64,000 bases of DNA, taken from assembly GCF_029227915.1 (NCBI RefSeq), contig NC_079888.1, positions 13,501,001 through 13,565,000 on the forward strand, given 5' to 3'. The notes under the pieces were generated by a model. It was given only the letters and a program-made list of their open reading frames with translations. It had not been told where the DNA came from and ran no database searches. The position numbers were made by a program, and so were the translations under genes. Within the stretch, counting starts at the first letter, position 1. Each line of letters starts with the position of its first letter. The DNA comes from Hydractinia symbiolongicarpus (taxonomy: Eukaryota; Cnidaria; Hydrozoa; Anthoathecata; Hydractiniidae). Shown piece after piece: positions 55,516 to 64,000 of this stretch.

Positions 55516-56913
55516 ATTTTATCGGCTATCGATACACCCACCTACAATTTGGCTAAGTTTCTTGTACCACTTTTGGCACCCTTAACAGTTAATGAGTATA
55601 CTGTTTTCAGCTCTTTTTCCTTTGCTGAAGAAATTAGTAAACAGGACAGTAGTTTGTTTATGGCTAGCCTAGATGTTGATTCTTTATTTACAAATATTCC
55701 TTTGCAAGAAACTATAGATATTTGTACTGATTCTTTATTTTCAGAGACTGACCTAGTCAGTAATTTTTGCAAAAGTGATTTTCGTAAACTCCTCTCTCTG
55801 GCCACAGAAAATTCTTATTTCACGTTTGACGGTCAACTATTCAAGCAAGTCGATGGGGTAGCTATGGGATCACCTCTTGGCCCCAGCCTTGCTAATGCTT
55901 TTCTTTCGCACCACGAAAAGACTTGGTTGGATAATTGTCCATCATCCTTTAAGCCAGTGTAATAAAGAAGATATGTTGATGATGTTTTTGTGTTGTTCTC
56001 ATCTCCTAACCATTTGCCTCTATTTAAGGACTATCTTAATAGGCAACACATCAACATATCTTTCACGTCTGAGTGCGAGGCCGATAAAACTCTTCCGTTT
56101 CTTGACGTATCTGTTTCTCGCAATGAATCGAAGTTTGTTACATCTATCTATAGGAAGCCTACATTTAGTGGCGTTTACACGAATTACAACAGCTTTTTGC
56201 CGGAAGAATATAAAACGGGTTTGATAATGACATTGATTTTTCGGATATTTAAGATTGTTTTTGATTTTTCTAGGTTTCACTTAGAAATGCAAGATCTTAG
56301 AAACATTCTGTTAAGAAATGGCTACCCGTCAAGTTTGATTGATCAATGCATTAAGTCTTTTCTCGACAGAATGTTTCAAGATAAGAAAGTTTTCAGTACC
56401 GTGCCTAAGTTAGAAGTTCTTATTATTTTGCCATATTTGGGTAATATATCGTTGAAACTGCGAACTCACTTATTTAAAACATTTGATAAGCATCTTCCGT
56501 GCTGTAAGCTTAGGGTTATTTTCAAATCGGGTTGTAGAATTGGCAATTTTTTCCGGTTTAAGGACCGTGTTTCAAAGGCTCTGCGTTCAAAAGTCGTATA
56601 TAAATATCAGTGTGATGGCTGCAATGCCATCTATTATGGGAAAACTATGCGACATTTGAAAGTTAGAGCCTGCGAACACATGGCCGTTTCTGCCTTGACT
56701 GGAAAATCCGTCAAATCTATTAACCCTAGTGCGGTTTTGGAGCATGTTGTTTTCTGTAAAAATAGACCATCTTTAGATAATTTTTCTATTATCTCCTCCG
56801 CATCTAATAATTTTGATTTGGAATTGAAGGAAAGCTTGTTAATCCGTAGGGATAAGCCAATTCTTAATAGAAATATTGCATCAATGCCATTATTTCTATT
56901 TTCAGATAATTGA
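55516..56913 (+). pseudogene. Penelope-like RT / GIY-YIG protein, 5'-truncated, one frameshift
   Basis: The first frame (to 55962) includes DTPTYNLAKFLVPLL, SLDVDSLFTNIP (RT palm motif with Asp) and VDGVAMGSPLGPSLANAFL. After a shift at about 55960 the frame reads RYVDDVFVLF (catalytic box) and continues to 56913 with PFLDVSVSR, SIYRKPTFSG and the degenerate GIY-YIG region YQCDGCNAIYYGKTMRHLKV. The tail motif LLIRRDKPILNRN is typical of PLEs. The N-terminal DKG region is absent. Confidence 0.8.
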
Positions 56914-57011
56914 CTTGCCCCTACGGAATATTTGATCGTACGATGATATATCGTACGATATTTTGTATATAGTGTTGAATTTGTCAATTGTAAATAGCTA
57001 TACTTGAAAAT

Positions 57012-57031
57012 GGCCGTCGTACGGCCGAAAC
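57012..57031 (+). ncRNA. Hammerhead-like hairpin at PLE 2 3' end
   Basis: The stem GGCCG/CGGCC with loop TCGTA runs directly into GAAAC (57027-57031) and CGTCG. The upstream box reads CTTGAAAA in place of CUGAUGA. It may be a decayed hammerhead; activity is unlikely as it stands. Confidence 0.3.
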
Positions 57032-57095
57032 GTCGTTAAAGAGTTGTGTTCGTTTTTCATTTCCAAAAGTCTGAACATACACACCAATTCAATCA

Positions 57096-57178
57096 GGCTA
57101 AACATCTTCAAAAAACTTCAGAACACCAGGCTAAACATCTTTAAAAACTTAAGAACACCAGGCTAAACATCTTTGACA
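57096..57178. repeat. Minisatellite AACACCAGGCTAAACATCTT, ~36-bp unit, 3 copies
   Basis: CAGGCTAAACATCTT recurs three times with AACTTMAGAACAC between. One more copy lies on the other side of PLE 2, near 55497. Confidence 0.6.
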
Positions 57179-57299
57179 TAAATACGATAAAGAAAACATT
57201 TTTCGTACTATTTTCTAAAATTTCTCAGCCATTTGCGTTCAGACTGAAATCCTTATTCTACAAATATTTCAAATTCCTCAACCGTCATCAGCGAAAAAT

Positions 57300-57382
57300 C
57301 ACTTAAAAATTATTAAAGCAGGGGCACTTATTTACAAATATTTCCCTAACCCCAGGGCGCTTAATCTGTCATTTACGGTATC
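57300..57382. repeat. Dispersed repeat ending in TTTACGGTAT
   Basis: CCCCAGGGCGCTTAATCTGTC then ATTTACGGTATC; compare 2640-2675. Confidence 0.4.
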
Positions 57383-58389
57383 AGTGATGCATTTTCATCT
57401 TTCAACGGTTGCTTGTGTTAACAGTGTTTTGATGTTGCTGCATCATATATGCAATTAAATTTTCGTTTGTTTAAAATGTTTTTAGCCATCTTTCACCTTT
57501 ACTGCATCTCAGTGAAGTTCATTTCCTCGTCGGTTTGTTTACATATATATAAATCAATCTCATTGGACAAATTTCAATCAGTCGACCATAAAGTAGAAAG
57601 GGATCCTCTTTTAAATTCGATCTAATACGACCGTCCGGTCGATGTCGATCGACGAAGATTATGCAATGTTCTATTTTTAGTAACATCGATGCGATCGACG
57701 TAGATAAATTCGACCACATTTGTTTAACAGAAAACCCGCCGTTAAGGTCCATATGTAACTTTGTGGATTTCCAGGAAGCAATGGATCAGAAGATGAACAG
57801 TAAAAAATAAATAAGAACACATTTTTAAATCTTTAATGAAATAAAATGATATACAAAAGTCTCATTTTTTGTAAATAAACATTCAAGTGACAAAACATAA
57901 AAAATAAAATGCAATAACTGGTTAAAAAAATAAACTAAAAAATACTAAATCTATTGTTCTTGTATAAGATAAATATAAAATTTTAAAGCGCGGTAGTAGA
58001 ATTTTGGTTCTTTTTTCTATTTTCGAAGTTTCACTGAGTTCTCTCTATTCAAATTTCAATTTTTTTTTATCTTAAATAATTTAATTAAAATTTTCGTGAA
58101 AGGTCGGTTGAGCGTTGTTGTTTGAGAAAGCAGAACTTTCTTTCCACAAAACTCGGAAATATAAGAATTTCAAGGACTACATTTTCGAGGATCACAAAAC
58201 GATGACGCTAGTAAACAAACAAATAGAAACCTAGCATATATTAAAATTTCAGTTTCCAAGTCACTTGCAACTATAGGAATAAACCAAAGACGTTTAAGAA
58301 AAAATCTAAATTTAAATATTTCAAAGCCTTAAAAAGTGAAATTTTTTAAAGTACAATTACTGTTGCAAAAAAACAAAAAAACTTCAACT
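57383..58389. other. Non-coding AT-rich sequence
   Basis: No gene is supported. A block with repeated CGATCGACG-like motifs occurs near 57635-57700. A 77-codon minus ORF (57519-57752) has no family resemblance. Confidence 0.4.
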
Positions 58390-59218
<829 letters not shown>

Positions 59219-59229
59219 ACAAACACGAA

Positions 59230-59340
59230 CAGTGAGTAAGCGAGTCCAGCAAAACGCTGTCACTAAGCGAGTCCAACAAAATGTTAGAGTAAGCGAGTCT
59301 CACAAAACGTTCTAAGTAAGCGAGTCTAACAAAACGTTAT
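59230..59340. repeat. ~29-bp minisatellite GTAAGCGAGTC...CAAAACGTT, 4 copies
   Basis: Four diverged copies of (AG)TAAGCGAGTCYMRCAAAACG lie directly after the stop codon of the PAS gene, probably in its 3' UTR. Confidence 0.65.
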
Positions 59341-59342
59341 GA

Positions 59343-62102
59343 TCAAGTAGAAGCGTAACCACTGGAGAACGTATCACTACCATCTGTTCCCTTGCTTCTT
59401 TTTAATAAACCTTTTGAGGTTATGGAAGCCACTGCGCACTCTTGCTGCTTAAAACTATGATGATCCGCATCGTAACCTCTGATGTTTTGTTTCGAGGAAC
59501 AAAACGGTAACGATTGTCTACTACTGTCACAACTATCGCTGTCTTCTTTAACTTCAGTTCTCTGTAGCAATTTTGTCAGCAGATCAGTGTCGACACCACT
59601 GTTTCGAAGCACGTTCAGCGTTAGTGGGGTTATTATAGAATTATTTTCCGCATCTCTACTCGATTGGCTTTCCGCTTCGTCGTGTACTAATAATACAAGA
59701 TTACACTTGAAAATACATAAGTTACCGAGCTTTTGAGAAAGTGATCAAAAGCGAAAAAAACTATAAGGCGAAAGTGCAATCTTCTAACACGCACACGCAT
59801 GAAAGTGTTCAGTATTGCGCAATATTTAAGAGTGTTTTTGCACACACTGTTAGTTACAAAGTCAAAATCAAATGTAATGTATGGTGACGTAACTTTATGA
59901 CTTTGGAAAATAAATTAGCTTTGATTGTTGCCATTTGTGCGCGAATTTATGCTTCCAGTGGACATTGTTTAAATATATCTAGGGTTGCAGAGCTATGCTG
60001 TATAAAGATCCAATAATAAGGGCACAATACAGCAAAGGTTTTCTAGGAACATCATACTTTTCGATCGAAGTGGAGTTTAACCTCATGGAGCTACTGCTAC
60101 TTTTATTTACATCGAAAGTGTTGCATTTTTGTAGGATAATCAGTCACAAGTTATTGCGTAGAATACTCCACCCCAACAATAGCATAAAACGCCTAACCTA
60201 CAGAAGTATAACAAGGACGCAACAAAAATGCTCTTACTATGTCCCATAGCTCTATATTGAAGTTCCAATGAGCTTAACCTGTCCAAATCATTCGGAACTG
60301 CTTTTGTGCATTCGGAGCGGCCTTTAAGTTCCCTAAATATAATTTTTTTACGCAGAATGATTTCACCATACCAAAAGGCTGTCGAATATAGAACGCTTTT
60401 GGAATATGCCTTAAAAGCTCATATTAAAAAATCTAATTGACTGGCGAAACATACTGCGCTGCTGGAGATAGAAATCAATTCTACCTTGGAAAGCTGAATA
60501 CTCGTAATATTTCGCCTAGTAGAGATAAAACTTAAGTCTTAAAATCAATATAATTGTTCCCACCACTTACACGACACGCAAATGGCGAGGGCGTTAACGT
60601 AAGGGCGTTGGTACAAGATTAAACTATTACCTTCCCATTACAAAATTTTGGTGAGAAACAAATTCAAGCTCTTTTGTAAAGGGATTGAATAAACTGAAAG
60701 CAACGGTACGCATGTGCAACAAACCACCATTTTTTAGTTTGAACCGGTATATGTCTGATACAACCTAAAAACAATATATAACATTTCACAAACTTGCTTT
60801 TCTGCAACAAACTAGTCACAAAATTCCAAGCATCTGAACCAAACACTTAAAATCAAAAAAAAAAAAAAACCCGTAGGCATAAAGGGGAATCTTTTCGTTG
60901 AGATTCAACAACGAGTATACGCGGTTGTGTATAGCAACAGTAGCCGTTAGAAGCACTAATTTTCGCGTTTTTTGAGCATTTTAGCGAAATTAAATGCCCC
61001 GCGAAAATTATTACCCGCGAAATTCTTTTTTAATTGAAATTTGCGAAAATTAATACCCGCAAAAAAGCAAAATTTATCAGGTAGAGATGATAAACAAGAC
61101 ATCCTTAAAAATACCACGCATATATTCCCAAAACCTAATCGACTACAACTTTATCACATCGTTTGTTTTTCTTCCCAAACATGTCTCCAATGTCTCTTGA
61201 CCGAACTTCCGCCTTCTTTTTATTTTTTGTGTTTGACGAAGCCACACACGGCGTACATTTGCTGATTCCCACGAAATCGTTTTCCATTATCTCTTCATCT
61301 TTTGATTCGAGATAGAGTTCCCCTAACAACAGTTCATACTGGGCAATCAATGAATGGTTCGTTATGCTGCTGGGCATTGTGACGGTGACAAGACCAGGAA
61401 CCTCGAGTCCACCTTGAATAAGAGGGCTACGATACGAACAATTCGTAAAAATCAATACTCGCGAAAAATCAAAATATCTTCGATTCGCCAAAATTAATAC
61501 TTTTTTTGACTCGCGAAAATAATATTAGTACTCCCAAGGTGAGTAAACATGACAAATGCGACAGAACGAAAACAGTAGGATAAAAAAGGAGTCCCTTTCA
61601 TAAGAATCGTGATAACCGGTAGAGTTTACCTATTTTTCTTTCTTATGTGTATCAGAAATCTAGGATGCAAATCTTTGTCCGGGTTGCTATTAGCTGTCAC
61701 ATGCATAAGGAATGAGTGTTTGACTCATTGACGGTAACATAAACTTTCTAGCACAAAAAGCACAACAAGCAGCTACATTAAATTTCTTACATTAGTTTGA
61801 TAAAATGAGACATGACACAAACGAAAAGTGGTATCTTAAGGCTGACTTACACTAAAATAAGGTGTGGAGCAAGCAAACCTTGTCACGCCTGCAAACGACA
61901 CTTGAATTTCTACCATAATCGTATTATAATGTCAAATAAATAATCGTTTCGCGTTTGCTTTATACTCACCCTTTCTTGGTGTTTATTTTGTATAGCTAGC
62001 CTGTACGTTTCACTTAAAGCCTGGATGTCATTTTTGTGTACAAATCTGTACTCAGAATTACCTACAAGTTCTTGAGGTAGGTAGCCAGAAACTGGGAACA
62101 CC
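59343..62102 (-). CDS. bHLH-PAS (ARNT/BMAL-type) gene, 3' part with PAS-B
   Basis: Three minus-strand exons are supported. Exon 62102-61970 (TTAG acceptor, GTGAGT donor) encodes GYLPQELVGNSEYRFVHKND. Exon 60764-60631 (TTTTAG acceptor, GTAATA donor) encodes IYRFKLKNGGLLHMRTVAF then SLFNPFTKELEFV. Together they make the second PAS domain, matching the ARNT/BMAL pattern GYxPQELxG...HxxD and F.NPxTKExE. The final exon (about 59686-59343) encodes a Ser/Asp-rich tail ending YAST. The first two exons join in phase 0. The phase into the last exon does not fit the obvious donor, so an alternative donor or an extra exon is needed. bHLH and PAS-A exons would lie beyond 62.1 kb and were not found. As a class, such proteins are nuclear transcription-factor dimerisation partners. 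Confidence 0.65.
60952..61532. repeat. Possible MITE with GCGAAAATTAATAC motifs in PAS-gene intron
   Basis: The ends AGCACTAATTTTCGCG and, inverted, AGTACTAAT...TTTTCGCG face each other. GCGAAAATTAATACCCGC-like motifs recur at both sides. Between them a 118-codon minus frame (61135-61491) with KNKKKAEVRSRDIGDMFGKK is unidentified, perhaps transposon-derived. Confidence 0.4.
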
Positions 62103-63470
62103 CTAACAATAGAACAAAAATATTACAATGGCTACAAGCGAATATCAAACACGAGAATAACCAATAAAACAATGACATTTTTACACAGGCGTGCAAACCT
62201 TATTTACAGTTATTGCAGGCATATTATGATTTTTTTAGAAAATCCAAAATCTTTACTTTCTAGCGTTTATTAATAAGTATCATGTGCAAAAAATTGTAAA
62301 ATTATTATATCATACAAATTGTTATTCACATTTGGTGATAATATGGGATAATATAGCACACGGATAATATACCAAATATGCCAAACATTGGACCGTTCTA
62401 ATAGTTTGTTTATTATCCTTGGTGTTAAACGACCTAGGTATTAGCTACCTTCTTTTTTAAACAACAGTTTTGAAAATAACATTATCCAGGCTTACTGATA
62501 GTGGTTTAAAAATAGTAGTTGACCTCGTGGGTGTCTTACCTCGTTTTTTCTCCAAGTGAGGGTAGTTTTGTTAGTATTTATAACTCACATTTTACGCATT
62601 TATTTGTTATTTCAGAATTGGGATACTAATATGACTTAGTGGGACAAGTTGGACTTTCCTTGGAATGCTCTTGCTTATTTGCGCCACATTTTAAGCCTTT
62701 ATCGTAGATTGTGTTCGTTAAAAAAAAATTAGTAAATTTTTGTAAAGTAAGTAAAACTTACTTTAATCAGTAAAAACAATGTAAAATTTTTTTGTGGGGT
62801 CAAAAACAAAATTTTTGGTTTTATAAAAATTCCACCTTCTAGTATTTTTTGATAAGTAACTTTGTTAAAAAAATCAAGAAATCCAATGAATGGATGCAAA
62901 GAAAAGCTGTGACGGGTTTACACATTGGCTCGCTCACCTAAGGAGGAATTTGGATGCACAACGCGCTTTCTTGAGTCTTTACAAATGGGTTCCGTTTTTA
63001 CCTCGCCATAAGTTTTGTTGTTATCTGTTAGTGCTTTGTCCACGATTTTGCGGAGTGTTATGGTACCGATTTAACATTGTGTCCTGTCCTGGACGAAATG
63101 TTAAACTTTTAACCCAATTTGCTTGGTAAGCTCGGCGAAAAGCACATCTCAACGACTCAGGAGTGCTTTTCGCTTTTAAAAAAACATAAGCAGAAAAAAA
63201 AGTTGCTTACCTCTTAATATATGCCTCGGGTTTTTAAGCTAATTTGACAAAAACATTTACTGTTTTATAAAATTGTGTTTACTGAAGAATTTAAAAAAAA
63301 AGACCTATAAAGGTCCTGGCTAAGACATTTTTAGTGCAAAAATAGGTAAATTGGCAATTGTGCCCCTACACTCCCAGCTGTAGCAGTACGCGTATGTTGT
63401 CGCTTCGTTCAAAATTTCGCCTAAGGAGAAAAAAATCATGTATCCGCTCCTGGATGTGTAGACCCTAATT
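62103..63470. other. Upstream intron sequence of the PAS gene, nothing recognised
   Basis: No bHLH or PAS-A exon can be supported. The plus ORF at 62890-63129 has no family resemblance and overlaps low-complexity DNA. Confidence 0.4.
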
Positions 63471-63479
63471 TATTACAAC

Positions 63480-63850
63480 AAAGTACTTTCGCAACCGCAG
63501 CCAGTAACTGTGGTGTCCCTCTATGGTCCATCCTTGGATCCCTCCTTTTTCTTATTACATTCAAAGATGCTGGGGAATCCTTGATTCACTCTAAGGTTAT
63601 CATGTATGCTGATGATACAGTAGTCTATGTATCAGGCAAATCAAAAGATGAAGTCGAGAAAAAAAACAGACGGACAATTTTGCTGGAATTGCTGACTGGT
63701 TAGACAAAAACGATTTAATTATAAACACGAGGAAAGGAAAAACGGAGCTTAAGATATACACAAACAAAACAGTTACCAGAGAGAGAAGCTGGATACTTTT
63801 AAAGAACACATTAAACATGTGTTTTTCCCAGATAGGTCACGCAATAGAAG
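63480..63850 (+). pseudogene. Non-LTR reverse transcriptase fragment
   Basis: The plus strand reads GVPLWSILGSLLFLITFKDA, then VIMYADDTVVYVSGKS. These are the GVPQGSxLGPLLF and YADDT catalytic motifs of L2/CR1/Jockey-type elements, with substitutions. After a frameshift near 63672 it continues FAGIADWLDKNDLIIN. Both ends are missing. It is in antisense to the PAS gene. Confidence 0.75.
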
Positions 63851-64000
63851 ATATAGTACAAACCAGTTACTACACCTCACTCATCAACATTTAACGCTAT
63901 TGCCAATCGAAAATAAAAATGTTGCAGTGGTGACAATTTTAAACATGGCGTGATTTGAGGGACTTGGCATTTTGACTAAATATTTAAGAGATTGAGAACT

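Larger units (their letters stand above)
55516..57060 (+). mobile_element. Penelope-like element 2, 5'-truncated
   Basis: The sequence starts inside the reverse transcriptase and runs through GIY-YIG to a 3' region with a hairpin plus GAAAC (57012-57031). Copies of the AACACCAGGCTAAACAT minisatellite lie on both sides, so the element sits within that array. It belongs to a different PLE subgroup from element 1 (QVDGVAMGSPLGP versus GPIGLAL). Confidence 0.7.

Noticed and set aside
57519-57752. 77-codon minus ORF in the CGATCGACG-rich block
   Set aside because: No motif, no splice context, and built on short palindromic repeats.
63208-63235. 28-bp micro-exon (minus strand) between TTAG and GTAAGC, upstream of the PAS-B exons
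   Set aside because: Splice signals look fair, but the peptide is too short to tie to a bHLH-PAS protein.

Overview
The window is animal (metazoan) nuclear DNA. It is AT-rich, its genes are split by spliceosomal introns with clean GT/AG borders, and it is dense in transposable elements. The combination of a DD3-3-type secreted/membrane protein, a RAG1-N-terminus-like gene, a fibrinogen-domain exon, an ARNT/BMAL-type PAS gene, Penelope-like elements and a Maverick/Polinton suggests a cnidarian, perhaps a hydrozoan. The species assignment is an inference; no single marker proves it.

Layout, left to right. (1) 0.4-1.6 kb: a two-exon minus-strand gene with the zinc-binding region found at the N-terminus of RAG1. 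(2) 2.3-2.45 kb: a 142-bp Helitron-like element. (3) 2.7-20.6 kb: about 17.8 kb of tandem repeats of a gene-free unit of about 2.7 kb. Two neighbouring copies form a seemingly identical 3,341-bp duplication, and three foreign elements are nested inside. (4) 22.6-23.9 kb: a non-LTR retrotransposon ORF that lacks its reverse-transcriptase catalytic core but keeps a PHD-like zinc finger. (5) 23.97-41.22 kb: a complete 14-exon plus-strand gene encoding a 777-residue DD3-3-like protein with signal peptide and one C-terminal membrane helix. Its 5.3-kb first intron holds broken non-LTR pieces and a Penelope-like element with hammerhead-like termini. Its 4-kb intron 12 holds a deleted PIF/Harbinger element. 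(6) 43.25-52.59 kb: a decayed 9.3-kb Maverick/Polinton (adintovirus-like) element with about 270-300-bp terminal inverted repeats and a 5-bp target duplication. It has a DNA polymerase B truncated before its catalytic motif C, an HNH nuclease, a packaging-type ATPase, a BRO-like gene and several small lineage-specific genes. (7) 53.1 kb: a lone 3' exon of a fibrinogen-domain gene. (8) 54.0-55.0 kb: an intronless minus-strand gene for a six-helix membrane protein. (9) 55.5-57.06 kb: a second, 5'-truncated Penelope-like element sitting in a minisatellite. (10) 58.4-58.6 kb: a long TA microsatellite. (11) 59.3-62.1 kb: the 3' part of a minus-strand bHLH-PAS gene, with the PAS-B domain split over two exons. 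(12) 63.5-63.85 kb: a broken non-LTR reverse-transcriptase fragment.

The host genes show no common pathway. The striking property of the window is layered transposon insertion. Several insertions can be dated relative to one another because empty sites or duplicated units are present in the same window.
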